Below, one piece after another: positions 1 to 9,102 of a stretch of 64,000 bases of DNA; within the stretch, counting starts at the first letter, position 1; the number at the start of each line of letters is the position of its first letter. Below the pieces are notes generated by a model. That model saw only the letters and a list, made by a program, of their open reading frames with translations. It searched no databases and was not told the DNA's origin. This DNA comes from Micromonospora inositola (GTDB taxonomy: Bacteria; Actinomycetota; Actinomycetes; Mycobacteriales; Micromonosporaceae). Location: positions 6,598,001 through 6,662,000 of the forward strand of contig NZ_LT607754.1 in NCBI RefSeq assembly GCF_900090285.1, written 5' to 3'. Both the position numbers and the translations under genes were made by a program.

Positions 1-762
1 GGCCCAGGACACCGACCAGGTCACCGTCGCGGTCAACGTGAACGCGTTGCCCGGCGCGCCCGCCGAGCTGACCCGGTAGGTGTGGCCGCACGACGACGCC
101 GCTCTCGGGTCGCTTCCGGGGCGCCACGGAGTTCCCGGCCCCTGGCACACCACGTCGCCGGTGCCGTCACCCGGACGCCACACCACCCGCACCGGCGTCG
201 CCGTGGCCGTCACCGACATCCCCGGCACCGACGCTGTCGCCGAACGCTGCCCCCACGTGGAGGGATCCACCCACCACCACACCGGGACCTGCGCCAGCAC
301 ACCCGCCGCGGCGCTGGGGTTCCTTCGGATCGCGGGGGCTGGCAGCCGCAGCCGCGACACCGCAACCCGTGCCAGCGCCTCTGGGTCAGCGACCTGCCCG
401 TCGGCCAACCACACCACCTGCTGCGAGCCGATACCGTCCTGCAGGCACGACTGCTCGTACCAGGCGCCCGGCCCCGCACCCGGCGGCGGCGCCTGCTGCT
501 GGGGCAACTTCATGTAAGTGCAAGGAGAATCGCTGCCCCCGCCGGATCCGTCACCTGATCCGCCGTTGCCATCGCCGCCGGACCCAGCGCCACCCGGCGA
601 GCCCGGGGTGCCTGCCGTGACCTGGCATTCAGGGGCTGTGGGGGTCTGGTCGCAGGTGACGCCGCCCATGCCGCCGTCGGCCATGGCACCGGTGGCAGGA
701 ACGAACAGGGCAGCGGCGAGGGCAGAGGCGATGGTTGCTCGTAGAAGGTTGCGCCTCAGCAT
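1..762 (-). CDS. Secreted Gly-rich protein, C-terminus beyond window
   Basis: The reading frame opens at ATG 762 and runs uninterrupted to the window edge, giving 254 residues without a stop. The N-terminus MLRRNLLRATIASALAAALF is a classic signal peptide, with probable cleavage after the AMA near residue 28. A Gly/Ser/Asp-rich linker follows at about residues 55-77, then a folded part rich in Trp and Cys that includes PGDGTGDVVCQGPG and CGHTYRVSS. I recall similar secreted actinomycete proteins but no defined function. The start codon overlaps the stop of the upstream lipoprotein gene (ATGCTGA), and AGGAAGTGGGG supplies the ribosome site, so the two are translationally coupled and likely work together at the cell surface. 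Confidence 0.8.
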   Translation of the reverse strand, partial: MLRRNLLRATIASALAAALFVPATGAMADGGMGGVTCDQTPTAPECQVTAGTPGSPGGAGSGGDGNGGSGDGSGGGSDSPCTYMKLPQQQAPPPGAGPGAWYEQSCLQDGIGSQQVVWLADGQVADPEALARVAVSRLRLPAPAIRRNPSAAAGVLAQVPVWWWVDPSTWGQRSATASVPGMSVTATATPVRVVWRPGDGTGDVVCQGPGTPWRPGSDPRAASSCGHTYRVSSAGAPGNAFTLTATVTWSVSWA

Positions 763-1391
763 GTCCCCACTTCCTGTACTCCGAAGCTGGTCACCCTCCA
801 GCCCTCCGCGAGGTCGGTCGCCGTGGCCCGAGTAGCTCGGCGTCCACCAGTCGTGTCGTTGATCGGCTGGCCGGAGGCGGTGTAGACGAGGAACTTGGTG
901 TCGTCAACGCAGTCGGTGAGAGCCACCGTCCGCGGCGTGGCGGCGAGCGAGACGTTGGCGACCTGCGGGTTCGAAATGTATTCACCCTTGAGGATCTGTC
1001 CCTTGCGCCGGTAGGCCGTCAGGCCGTTCCGCAGGTACTGCAAGGCGTTCCCACCGGCGAACTTCGGCAGGTTGGGCTCGTTTGGGTTGGCCGTGAGGCC
1101 CGCCTTCGCGTACGCCTGCCACATGCCGCGGTACGCAGCAAGCGCCGCCTGCTCCGCGGCGTCTCGGGCATCCGGAGCTGGTGCAGACACCGATGGCGCA
1201 GCGCTCTCGTTCGTCTTGGGAGTATCGGTGCTGCGGCAAGCTCCAACCGACCCCAGGAGCACAACGGCGACAGCGGTAACGCGAAGCCGTCGAGTCCAGG
1301 GCGCAGAGAGGACCCCGGGACCAAACTTGATCCTCTGGTCACCGTCCGTCACGTTCTTCACGTTCGGCCGGACGCGCGTCCGCCGCACCAT
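756..1391 (-). CDS. Putative lipoprotein of unknown function
   Basis: About 211 residues. A hydrophobic segment VTAVAVVLLGSVGAC ends in a lipobox with Cys52, followed by a Ser/Thr/Pro/Ala-rich spacer and a compact domain containing YRGMWQAYAKAG and a C-terminal Cys. Its fold resembles small NTF2-like exported proteins of actinomycetes, but that is inference. Residues before about 35 are hydrophilic, so the start is uncertain: ATG 1391 is used here, and an upstream frame extends to 1448. It is coupled to the secreted gene downstream (stop and start overlap at 756-762). The palindromic region at 1463-1502 lies upstream and could control the pair. Confidence 0.7.
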   Translation of the reverse strand: MVRRTRVRPNVKNVTDGDQRIKFGPGVLSAPWTRRLRVTAVAVVLLGSVGACRSTDTPKTNESAAPSVSAPAPDARDAAEQAALAAYRGMWQAYAKAGLTANPNEPNLPKFAGGNALQYLRNGLTAYRRKGQILKGEYISNPQVANVSLAATPRTVALTDCVDDTKFLVYTASGQPINDTTGGRRATRATATDLAEGWRVTSFGVQEVGTC

Positions 1392-1462
1392 GACACCCCC
1401 GGAGAAGTAGCACCAATCACGGTCTGAAATCACGTCTACACCCAACACCCGCGGTTACCGCA

Positions 1463-1502
1463 AGGTGCTTACCGGCCAGTGACTACCGATCGGTAAGCAC
1501 CT
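1463..1502. promoter_or_regulatory. Long inverted repeat, candidate operator
   Basis: The arms AGGTGCTTACCG (1463-1474) and CGGTAAGCACCT (1491-1502) are perfect 12-bp inverted copies with a 16-bp spacer. A second perfect palindrome, TACCGATCGGTA, sits at 1485-1496 inside the right half, and ACTACCGAT recurs at 1482 and 1511. The cluster lies upstream of the minus-strand lipoprotein gene. It looks like a dimeric repressor site (TetR-like sites have this form). The cognate regulator is not identified. Confidence 0.5.
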
Positions 1503-1526
1503 CTTGGTAACTACCGATGTACATGA

Positions 1527-1979
1527 ATGGGTGAAAACCGGGCGTCGAGTTGCCGGGTTCGTGACACTATGCCCGCAGGGATCGAAAAAATCGTAGATCG
1601 CATAACCATCGCTGGGGAGTTCGGATATGAGGAGCGATGGCGAGGGTCGACGCCTTCACGATCTTGCGACGGAAATTGGCCCGGAGATCGAACGCGATCA
1701 CGACGCTCGTTACTCTGTGCACATCGGAAGGCGCCACCCCTCGACGAACTTCATCAGGCAACGCATTGCCCGACCGGGCATCGACTGGAACAGGACCTAC
1801 GGTGGCTGGTGGCTATCGGACTGGTGCGTCGCGAGTCAGCATCCGGCAGCTGGGATGTCGGCGACCCCGCCGCGATCTATCGACTCTCCGGGCCCAGGCC
1901 CGCCCTAGCCAGGTCACTAGCGGAGCTCGCTGAAGGGTGCGACAAACTGGGCAGGTACGAAGAGCACCCGACCATCTGA
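1527..1979 (+). CDS. Possible small winged-helix protein or relic
   Basis: Open frame of 150 codons. The last 80 residues (LDELHQATHC..., LRWLVAIGLVRRES..., ALARSLAELAEG) read like the recognition helix and wing of a DNA-binding protein. The first half is arginine/serine-rich and protein-like only in places. No good ribosome site is visible at the listed start. This may be a decayed regulator gene. It lies just upstream of a plausible HxlR regulator on the same strand. Confidence 0.3.
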   Translation: MGENRASSCRVRDTMPAGIEKIVDRITIAGEFGYEERWRGSTPSRSCDGNWPGDRTRSRRSLLCAHRKAPPLDELHQATHCPTGHRLEQDLRWLVAIGLVRRESASGSWDVGDPAAIYRLSGPRPALARSLAELAEGCDKLGRYEEHPTI

Positions 1980-2090
1980 CGCCCCCCGTCGCAAGGATGG
2001 CAGTCGATCTCATAGCCGATCGTGGTTCACGGTTTGCATTCGTGCGATTACACTCGCCGAGTGGCCGACCTTGACGGGGAGGGGAGGGAG

Positions 2091-2441
2091 GTGCAGCGCC
2101 TTGAAACTGTCTACGACGCCGTCAGGCTGTGCGGGTACCGGTGGAGCCTGGAAATCCTGACCGTCCTGGATCGCCAGCGACAGATGCGATTCACCGACCT
2201 GCAGCAGACAATTCGACCGACACCCAGTTCAAAGTCCCTCATCGACGCACTGCGCCGACTGCAAGACCAGGGCTTGGTCGACCGTTCCACACGCGCCGAC
2301 GCCAGCCCCTACCAGCTCACTGCCGCAGGGCAGCACCTCCTGCCACTCCTGCTGACCTTCATGGACCAGCTCCAGCAGTGGACACACACCTACCGCGATG
2401 GCGCCGGCCGGCGCGTCGACCGCGACACCGACGCGCGGTAA
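2091..2441 (+). CDS. HxlR-family winged-helix regulator
   Basis: A short DNA-binding protein of about 116 residues from GTG 2091, with an in-frame upstream start at 2022. The core YDAVRLCGYRWSLEILTVLD followed by MRFTDLQQTI and SLIDALRRLQDQGLVDR is the HxlR pattern: a winged helix that pairs helix-turn-helix and wing to sense small molecules or redox state. The usual N-terminal cysteine position is occupied by the Cys of RLCGYRW. GGGGAGGGGAGGG precedes the GTG and favours the shorter protein. No adjacent target gene is obvious, since the next frame is a remnant. Confidence 0.7.
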   Translation: MQRLETVYDAVRLCGYRWSLEILTVLDRQRQMRFTDLQQTIRPTPSSKSLIDALRRLQDQGLVDRSTRADASPYQLTAAGQHLLPLLLTFMDQLQQWTHTYRDGAGRRVDRDTDAR

Positions 2442-2470
2442 CCCGGGGACGCGCCCAGGCCGACAGACTG

Positions 2471-2872
2471 ATGACGAGCATCGCAGCAGCCGTCCTCGCC
2501 GCGAGCGCTGCGGCCGTCGTGGCGCAGGAGCGTCACTCCCATCACTGGTTCGACACCTCGCCATTCCGGCCAGGCCAACGCCTGATCCTCAATCCTTCCA
2601 GAAGCGGGAGGCGGTTCAGGACAAGCCGCGACAAGCTATGCCGCCCCCGGGTCCGAGTCCAGCTGGCACTCGGCGCGGGACTATGCAGGGATGTGGCGTT
2701 GGCGGCCGGGCCGTGGTGGCCGTTCGCGGACATCGCCGTCATGAGCGAACGGCCCACCCTCCTGCGCGTGAACGCGCTTGGCCAACTGCACGCCGACGAT
2801 GAACCTACTGCTACCTGGCCCGACGGCAGCCTGATGTGGGCGCGGGATGGGGTGGCCATCGAGGCAAGCTGA
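2471..2872 (+). pseudogene. DUF6745-like C-terminal remnant
   Basis: The frame from ATG 2471 (133 codons) is only partly protein-like. Its last 60 residues carry GPWWPFADIAVMSERPTLLR, then LGQLHADDEPTATWPDG, a pattern I recognise from actinomycete DUF6745 proteins, where it occurs inside a much longer chain and is usually followed by YxWHG. Here the chain ends about 15 residues later and lacks the N-terminal three quarters of the family. I call it a truncated relic. The function of the family is unknown. Confidence 0.4.
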
Positions 2873-3016
2873 CCTCAACCGCAGCAGGCGACAGGTCTGA
2901 CGGTGGGCGGCCTGCATGCGGGGTGTCGACATGGCGACGTAGCGGCAGTCGCGGCTCTCGCGGCGTCCTACAGTACGACTCTGAGGCTGGTAGCACACCT
3001 GATGCAGGGAGCGGCG

Positions 3017-3964
3017 GTGGCCAACGACCTGGTCGTCATGACCTGGAACGTGGAGAACCTGTTCCGCCCCGACGACACCGACACCGCGGCGGCTGAGACC
3101 TACGCCGCGAAGCTCACCTACCTCGCCGGGCTCATATCCGGCACCGGAGCCGACGTCGTCGCCCTCCAAGAGATCGGCTCCCCGGCAGCGGCCGAGGACC
3201 TCCGCGCGGCCCTCGGCGAGGCGTGGCAGGCGGTCGTGTCCGCGCACCCCGACGGCCGTGGCATCCGCGTCGCCGTCGTCGCCCGGCACCCCCTCACCGA
3301 GGAAGCGCAGATCACCGCCCTGCCGCAGGCCGGCCTCCCCGCCGTCCCCGACGTCGACGGCGGCAGCCTCACCCACCTGGGCCGCGGCGCCGTTCAAGTC
3401 CACGTCGACTGCGGCGGTCCCGGCCTGCGGCTACTCACCGCTCACCTCAAGAGCAAGTTGCTCACCTACCCGGGCGGGCGACGCTTCCCGCACAACGAAG
3501 ACGAGCGCGCCCGGGGGGCCGGCTACGCTCTGCTGCGCCGCACCGCCGAAGCCGTCGCCCTGCGCGTCCACCTCAACGACGTCCTGGCCGACGCCGCCTT
3601 GAACGGACAGCCGGGCATGCCGACGATCCTGTGCGGGGATCTCAACGACGGGCCCGACGCCGTCACCACCGTCTTGCTCGAAGGACCCGCCGACGGGGAC
3701 GTGCACCGACCTGACAAGGGTGACGCGGTCCGGATGTACAACCCCGGACGCCGCCTACCCCCGGCCCGCGCCTACTCCCGCATCTACCAAGGACGCGGAG
3801 AACTCATCGACCACATCCTCGCCACCCGCGACCTCCAGCTGCGCCTGGCCAGCATCGACTCCCTCGTCGACGACATCACCTCCATCGGCGCGTCCACCCG
3901 CAACCGCGAAGCCGCCATCGTTCCGGACCACGCCCCAGTCGTCGCTCGCTTCGCCGGTCGGTAG
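3017..3964 (+). CDS. Endonuclease/exonuclease/phosphatase-family protein
   Basis: About 315 residues. The family's metal-binding signatures are in order: MTWNVENLF (Asn), VVALQEIGS (Glu), LTAHLKSKL (His), LCGDLNDGP (Asp, Asn) and the terminal VPDHAPVVARF (Asp-His). These form the four-layer sandwich active site of DNase I-like Mg-dependent phosphodiesterases. GTG 3017 is chosen because GGGAG lies 5 bases upstream; ATG 3002 and a longer frame from 2903 also exist. There is no signal peptide in the chosen version, so it is probably cytoplasmic. It stands alone. Substrate (nucleic acid or phospholipid head group) cannot be told from sequence. Confidence 0.8.
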   Translation: MANDLVVMTWNVENLFRPDDTDTAAAETYAAKLTYLAGLISGTGADVVALQEIGSPAAAEDLRAALGEAWQAVVSAHPDGRGIRVAVVARHPLTEEAQITALPQAGLPAVPDVDGGSLTHLGRGAVQVHVDCGGPGLRLLTAHLKSKLLTYPGGRRFPHNEDERARGAGYALLRRTAEAVALRVHLNDVLADAALNGQPGMPTILCGDLNDGPDAVTTVLLEGPADGDVHRPDKGDAVRMYNPGRRLPPARAYSRIYQGRGELIDHILATRDLQLRLASIDSLVDDITSIGASTRNREAAIVPDHAPVVARFAGR

Positions 3965-4065
3965 GCCGACCAGCGCCCTCTGGTCGCCCTTGGACCGAGC
4001 CACGCTCGACACACGGACGCAAAAGGATGCGGCAACGCGCCGACGCCGGTAACTCGGTGGCGTAG

Positions 4066-4190
4066 GCCCATCGGCGGTGGCGTATTCGGTGATCTCGGTC
4101 AGCCACAGCCGGTTCGCCGCCTCGGCGGTGAACACCTTCTTGACGGTGAGCGGGTCGCAGGCCTGCCCGGTCGCTCCGACCAGGCCGACC
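4066..4190 (-). pseudogene. IS3-family transposase (OrfB) remnant
   Basis: The minus strand encodes DPLTVKKVFTAEAANRLW followed by LTEITEYATADG, which matches the start of the integrase domain of IS3 OrfB proteins (pattern FTAxAPNRLWLTDITEH, holding the first catalytic Asp region). Here the first catalytic Asp of WLTDIT is replaced by Glu. The frame is lost about 10 codons later and nothing upstream resembles OrfA. This is a dead fragment. The rest of 3965-4533 holds no other gene I can support. Confidence 0.5.
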
Positions 4191-4533
4191 CGGCTGCCCG
4201 GCGTCCAGCGCGATGCGCCGGTCTCCGGCCGGGCCGGTCAGCCAGGCGGGCGGGTCGGTGGCCAGGTCCACGCCGCCGACCGCCCGCGCTTCTCCATGCC
4301 GGTCAGCACTTCCGGCTCGGCGAGCCGGGCAACAGGGCGTTGAATCCCCGCCGCATCGGCGCGCTCATCCGACATGTCGGTCTGGTGGCTGCTTCGGCCG
4401 CCGCATGCCTGATTGGTGGTGATCCCGGTCACCTCCACCGTTCGGCCATTGTCGGTCGCGCATGGCGGGCGGCAGGGTCGGGGGTCGGCGTCGTCGCGCC
4501 AGGTCAGTCGTCCCAGCAGGTCAGGAGCGTTCG

Positions 4534-5151
4534 TTGCCCGCCCACCGGCGTCCCCGCCCACCCCGTTCGGCCGCGCTGCCCGTCGCGACCGGAGCCCTCG
4601 CCGCCCTGCTGGTCGGCGGAGCGGGTCTCGGCTTCGCGCTGATCGGAGACGCCGAGGCTGACTCCGGCGGTGCCGTGTCGGCGCGGGCCGCCGGCGCGCC
4701 GGACCTCCGGCCGGCACCGGCCACCCCCACGCCGGATCTCCCGGCGACGCCCAGTGGGGACGTCGTCTCCGGTCCGTCTCCCGCCGACGTCGCCCCACCG
4801 ACCGTTCCGGTGGCCCAGACCGAGTCGCTGCGCCAGCCGACCGCCGACCCGGTGACTCCGCGCTCGGCGACCGGCGCCCCGGAGCCGACGGCCACGAGCC
4901 CGGCCACCAGGCCACCGACCGCGAAGCCGACGGTGCGTCCGACGCCCGGATCGACCGGCGCCCCCTCGTTGCCGCCGCCCACCGCCACTCCCAGCCCGTC
5001 CGGCAGCCCCACCCCGGCCCCGTCCACACCTGGCCCGACCCCGTCGGGCGGCACGCCGACGCCGAGCAGCCCAGCGCCCAGCGGCTCCGCTTCCACCAAC
5101 CCGGCGTCGCCATCGGCAAGTCCCACAGGTACGACGCCGGTCACCTCCTGA
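4534..5151 (+). CDS. Pro/Thr/Ser-rich exported or membrane-anchored protein
   Basis: About 205 residues from TTG 4534, preceded by AGGAG at a 7-base spacing (an open frame extends back to 4462). A basic N-terminus (HRRPRPPRS) precedes a single hydrophobic helix, ALPVATGALAALLVGGAGLG, at about residues 14-37. The rest is a low-complexity stalk dominated by Pro, Thr, Ser, Ala and Gly with many PTP/PSP units. Such stalks are typical of cell-wall-spanning or O-glycosylated surface proteins of actinomycetes. No enzymatic domain is visible. It appears monocistronic. Confidence 0.6.
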   Translation: MPAHRRPRPPRSAALPVATGALAALLVGGAGLGFALIGDAEADSGGAVSARAAGAPDLRPAPATPTPDLPATPSGDVVSGPSPADVAPPTVPVAQTESLRQPTADPVTPRSATGAPEPTATSPATRPPTAKPTVRPTPGSTGAPSLPPPTATPSPSGSPTPAPSTPGPTPSGGTPTPSSPAPSGSASTNPASPSASPTGTTPVTS

Positions 5152-5597
5152 CGGTCGCCGCCGTCGGAGCAGGCCGGAGCCCATGCGCTTGCGAGGTAGT
5201 CCGGCCGTGAAGTCGCGGCGTCCGGATGGCATTACCAAACGTCCGGCGACCGCCGCGGCCTGGTCGCGTGCGGTCAAGGCCAGTGCCAGCGGTGATCGCA
5301 GGCATCGCTGATGTGAGAGTTGATCACCAAGTGGTCGCAGGTCTACCGTGAGCCACACTGCCGCAGGGTCGCTTGCCCGGGGACCTTCCGGAAGCCAGGC
5401 GCCCGGTCGCGGCGCGGGTGAGGTCGAGGCCGACAGCAGGGCGACCCGGTGGCCGACGATTCTGTGCCTGCGGAGGATTGGCGCCACATCCTGGACCTGT
5501 TGCGGTACCTCGCCCGCCGCGTCTGGCGAGCGGATTGACCGCCGCAGGCGGTGCCGTCGCCGGGGCGGGTGGCGGGGCGGATCGGGCAGCCTGCACG
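5152..5597. other. Intergenic stretch, no supported gene
   Basis: About 446 bases between the Pro-rich protein gene and the helicase gene. Long open frames cross it on both strands but only as high-GC shadows, and the helicase frame continues upstream of its start without homology-like content. I see no RNA gene, repeat or convincing terminator. Confidence 0.5.
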
Positions 5598-7811
5598 ATG
5601 GTTGCCGTGACCGCCGCCGCCCGTGTGCCGCTTGCCACGCTGGACGCGGTGCTGGAACGGCTGACGTATGTCAACGAGGAGACGGGCTACACCGTCGCCC
5701 GGGTGGCTACCGACCGCAGCGCGGACCTGTTGACCGTGGTGGGGTCGTTGTTGGGGGCGCAGCCTGGGGAGAGCCTGCGGTTGTCGGGGCGGTGGTCGTC
5801 GCATCCGAAGTACGGCCGGCAGTTCGAGCTCGACTCCTACACCACGGTCCTGCCGGCCACGATCCAGGGCATCCAGCGCTACCTCGGCTCGGGCCTGGTC
5901 AAAGGCATCGGGCCGGTGTTCGCCGAGCGGATCGTGGCGCATTTCGGCCTGGACACCCTGCGGGTCATCGAGGAGGAACGCTCCCGGCTGGTGGAGGTGC
6001 CGGGGCTGGGGCCGAAGCGCACGGCGAAGATCACGGCGGCGTGGGAGGAGCAGAAGGCCATCAAGGAGGTGATGGTCTTCCTGCAAGGCGTCGGGGTGTC
6101 CACCTCCCTGGCGGTGCGGATCTTCAAGCAGTACGGCGACGCGTCCATCGACGTGGTCGTTAAGGAGCCCTACCGGCTGGCCGCGGACGTGTGGGGCATC
6201 GGGTTCAAGACCGCCGACACCATCGCCCAAGCCGTCGGCATCCCCCACGACAGCCCCCAGCGGGTCATGGCCGGCCTGCAGTACACCCTGTCCGAGGCCA
6301 CCGACCGCGGCCACTGCTACCTGCCCGCACCCGAGCTCGTCGCCGACGCCACGAAGATCCTCGACGTGCCCGGCGACCTCGTCACCCGCTGCCTCGACGA
6401 CCTCGCCGCCGACGAAGGCGTCGTCCACGAGACGCTGCCCGGCGGCGACGGTGAGCCGGTGCAGGCGGTGTACCTGGTGCCGTTCCACCGCGCCGAGCAG
6501 TCCCTCGCCGGGTCCCTGTTGCGCCTGCTCAACGACCGGGCCGACCGGCTGCCCCATTTCGCCGGAGTCGACTGGGGCAAGGCTCTCGCGTGGTTGAAGG
6601 CGCGCACCGGCGCCGACCTGGCTCGAGAGCAGGAGCAGGCCGTCCGCCTGGCGCTGACGTCGAAGGTGGCGGTGCTGACGGGCGGCCCGGGCTGCGGCAA
6701 GAGCTTCACCGTCCGCTCCATCGTCGAACTCGCCGCCGCCAAGAAAGCCAAGGTCACCCTCGTCGCTCCGACCGGCCGCGCCGCCAAGCGCCTGTCCGAG
6801 CTGACCGGCCACCCCGCGGCCACGGTGCACCGGCTGCTGCAGCTGCGCCCCGGCGGGGACGCCTCCTACGACCGGGACAACCCCCTCGACGTGGACCTGC
6901 TCGTGGTGGACGAGGCCTCCATGCTCGACCTGATCCTGGCCAACAAACTCGTCAAAGCCGTCCCACCCGGCGCGCACCTGCTGCTGGTCGGCGACGTCGA
7001 CCAACTCCCCTCCGTCGGCGCCGGCGAAGTCCTCCGCGACCTGCTCGCCGCCCCCGCGATCCCGCGGGTGCGGTTGACGCAGATCTTCCGCCAGGCCGCC
7101 CAGTCCGGTGTCGTCACCAACGCCCACCGCATCAACGCCGGCCGGCCACCCCTCCTGGAAGGCCTGTCGGACTTCTTCCTGTTCGCCTGCGACGACACAG
7201 ACGCCACCGCCGCTCTGACCGTCGACGTCGCCTGCACCCGCATCCCGGCGCGCTACGGGCTCGACCCGCGCCGGGACGTGCAGGTCCTCACCCCCATGCA
7301 CCGCGGCCCCGCCGGCGCCGGCGCCCTCAACACCCTGCTCCAGCAGCGGCTCACCCCGCAGCGGGAGGGCCAGCCGGAGCGGCGCATGGGTGGGCGGGTG
7401 TTCCGGATCGGCGACAAGGTCACCCAGATCCGCAACAACTACGACAAGGGCCAAGCCGGCGTCTTCAACGGCACCCTCGGCATCGTCACCGCCCTCTCCC
7501 CCGAGGAACAGACCCTCACGGTACGCACCGACGAGGACGAAAGCATCGACTACGACTTCGACGAACTCGACGAACTCGCCCACGCCTACGCCATGACCAT
7601 CCACCGCTCCCAAGGCTCCGAATACCCGGCCGTCGTCATCCCCCTGACCACGAGCGCGTGGATGATGCTGCAGCGCAACCTGCTCTACACCGCCGTCACC
7701 CGCGCCAAGAAACTCGTCGTCCTCGTCGGCTCCCGCCGCGCCCTCGCCGCCGCCGTGCGCACCGTCGGCGCCGGCCGCCGCCACACCGCCCTCGACCACC
7801 GCCTCACCTGA
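5598..7811 (+). CDS. recD2: RecD2-type ATP-dependent DNA helicase
   Basis: 737 residues from ATG 5598, the usual size for stand-alone RecD2. The N-terminal OB-like part (LTYVNEETGYTVARV) precedes a tandem helix-hairpin-helix region (GIGPVFAERIV, VPGLGPKRTAKI). The SF1B motor follows: Walker A GGPGCGKS at residues 362-369, APTGRAAKRL, Walker B VVDEAS near 436-441, GDVDQLPSVGAGEVL, LTQIFRQA, and the C-terminal UvrD-like motif AMTIHRSQGSEYPAVV followed by LYTAVTRAKK. RecD2 enzymes are 5'-3' helicases not tied to RecBC and act in DNA repair and fork processing. A near-copy of its last 70 bases recurs at about 60.85 kb, so this family has been duplicated or recombined here. Confidence 0.93.
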   Translation: MVAVTAAARVPLATLDAVLERLTYVNEETGYTVARVATDRSADLLTVVGSLLGAQPGESLRLSGRWSSHPKYGRQFELDSYTTVLPATIQGIQRYLGSGLVKGIGPVFAERIVAHFGLDTLRVIEEERSRLVEVPGLGPKRTAKITAAWEEQKAIKEVMVFLQGVGVSTSLAVRIFKQYGDASIDVVVKEPYRLAADVWGIGFKTADTIAQAVGIPHDSPQRVMAGLQYTLSEATDRGHCYLPAPELVADATKILDVPGDLVTRCLDDLAADEGVVHETLPGGDGEPVQAVYLVPFHRAEQSLAGSLLRLLNDRADRLPHFAGVDWGKALAWLKARTGADLAREQEQAVRLALTSKVAVLTGGPGCGKSFTVRSIVELAAAKKAKVTLVAPTGRAAKRLSELTGHPAATVHRLLQLRPGGDASYDRDNPLDVDLLVVDEASMLDLILANKLVKAVPPGAHLLLVGDVDQLPSVGAGEVLRDLLAAPAIPRVRLTQIFRQAAQSGVVTNAHRINAGRPPLLEGLSDFFLFACDDTDATAALTVDVACTRIPARYGLDPRRDVQVLTPMHRGPAGAGALNTLLQQRLTPQREGQPERRMGGRVFRIGDKVTQIRNNYDKGQAGVFNGTLGIVTALSPEEQTLTVRTDEDESIDYDFDELDELAHAYAMTIHRSQGSEYPAVVIPLTTSAWMMLQRNLLYTAVTRAKKLVVLVGSRRALAAAVRTVGAGRRHTALDHRLT

Positions 7812-7869
7812 TGGGAGCTGTCGGGTCAGCCGCCGACACCGACCAATCGAACGCTTGTACGATGCCGTA

Positions 7870-8121
7870 GTGGAAGACGTGGCCGGAAGGTGGTGGAACG
7901 GAATCTGGGGACGCCTGGCCCGCCGCGACGTGTGGCTGACCCGCGAAGTCCGGTGGAAGGTCGTCGCCCGCGCCGGGGACAGCGAGACCGGCCGAGTGCT
8001 GCGGTGGGAGTTCGACACCGAAGCCGAGGCCCGCGCCATGGTCGAACGTCTCCTCACGGCCGACGCCGGGGGCACCTGGCGCCAGCAGGCCGGTGACGCC
8101 GCCTCACCCCCGCCTCGCTGA
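7870..8121 (+). CDS. Small hypothetical protein
   Basis: About 83 residues if GTG 7870 is the start. The track VWLTREVRWKVVARAGDSET, LRWEFDTEAEARAMVERLL looks like a compact beta-beta-alpha protein in which an enzyme-like strand pair is followed by an amphipathic helix. I recall similar small actinomycete proteins of unknown function. Only 58 bases separate it from recD2, so it may share its transcript. No strong ribosome site is visible. It ends 72 bases from the convergent HNH gene. Confidence 0.55.
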   Translation: MEDVAGRWWNGIWGRLARRDVWLTREVRWKVVARAGDSETGRVLRWEFDTEAEARAMVERLLTADAGGTWRQQAGDAASPPPR

Positions 8122-8193
8122 CGGCACGCCGCCCGGCCGGCGACCCACGCCACACGCGGGGTCGCAGCCGCCAGCCGGGCGGTCTGCAGGGGG

Positions 8194-8868
8194 TCAGGAG
8201 CTGCAGGTGTTGAGCATGCTCTGCAGCGCGGACTTCTCCGAGGACTGCAGCTTCAGGCCCCAGCTGTACTTCACGGTGATCCACATCTTGCTGTAGGTGC
8301 ACCGGTACGACGACAGGGGCGGCTGCCAGGTCGACGGGTCCTGGTCACCCTTGGACTGGTTGACGTTGTCGGTGACGGCGATCAGCTGCGGGCGGGTGAG
8401 GTCGTTGGCGAAGCTCTGCCGCTTGCTGGTCGTCCAGGAGCTGGCCCCGGAGCGCCACGCCTCGGCCAGGGGCACGACGTGGTCGATGTCGACGTCCGAG
8501 GCCGCGGTCCAGGTCGCGCCGTCATAGGGGCTGTACCAGCGGCCGGATGTGGCAGCGCAGGAGCTGTTGACCACGACGGAGGTGCCGTCGCGCTTGAGGA
8601 CGGTCTCGCGGGTGTCGCAGCTGCCGCTGATGGTGATCCAGTGCGGGAACAGGTCCCGCGAGTAGCCGCTCGTGGAGCCCTGTGCCGCCACGGTCAGGGC
8701 GTTGAGCTGCGACTGGGCGGTCGCCTTCGACGGGATGCCGGGAGGCGTGGCCGAGGCGGGCTGGGCGTTTACGACGGCCAGGCAGGCCCCCGCGAGCGCC
8801 GCGACGGCGACCGCGGCGGCCTGCCGCCTGGCGCGCGGGAAACGGGGGAAGGATCGGGTGCTCCACAT
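8194..8868 (-). CDS. Secreted HNH-family endonuclease (DUF1524-like)
   Basis: 224 residues. A twin-arginine-poor but clear signal peptide (RRQAAAVAVAALAGACLAVV...ASA) ends near residue 40. The mature part carries the family signature DVDIDHVVPLAEAWRSGA, with His of IDHVVPL as general base and a downstream SFANDL...NQSKGDQDPSTW, the N and K/D residues of the HNH metal finger. Cys pairs (CDTRET, SSCAAT, RCTY, NTCSS) suggest disulphides in an extracellular protein. Such secreted nucleases degrade environmental DNA for nutrients. The gene is convergent with the preceding small gene and divergent from the ligase gene. Confidence 0.85.
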   Translation of the reverse strand: MWSTRSFPRFPRARRQAAAVAVAALAGACLAVVNAQPASATPPGIPSKATAQSQLNALTVAAQGSTSGYSRDLFPHWITISGSCDTRETVLKRDGTSVVVNSSCAATSGRWYSPYDGATWTAASDVDIDHVVPLAEAWRSGASSWTTSKRQSFANDLTRPQLIAVTDNVNQSKGDQDPSTWQPPLSSYRCTYSKMWITVKYSWGLKLQSSEKSALQSMLNTCSS

Positions 8869-9102
8869 GAGGGGGCCTCCTCGTCAGGGGGTGGACGGCA
8901 ACCGTCTCTGACGATCATGTCGATCGAAAGGCATGCCTGTAAAGAGGTGCCATACAGCCATTGAGCATTCGGCATATTTCTGTTGCGGACCCTTGCTCGG
9001 CCCAACCATGGAGAAGGGGGTGAGGACTATTCAGGTTCGCCGAAGGCGTGCTCCGCAGTGAGCCCTGGCCGCCGGCGCGCCAGCGCCCCGGCCACCGGTG
9101 GC

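Noticed and set aside
5343..8153. 936-codon open frame antisense to recD2
   Set aside because: High-GC shadow of the helicase gene; composition rich in Gly/Val/Asp repeats and no domain pattern.
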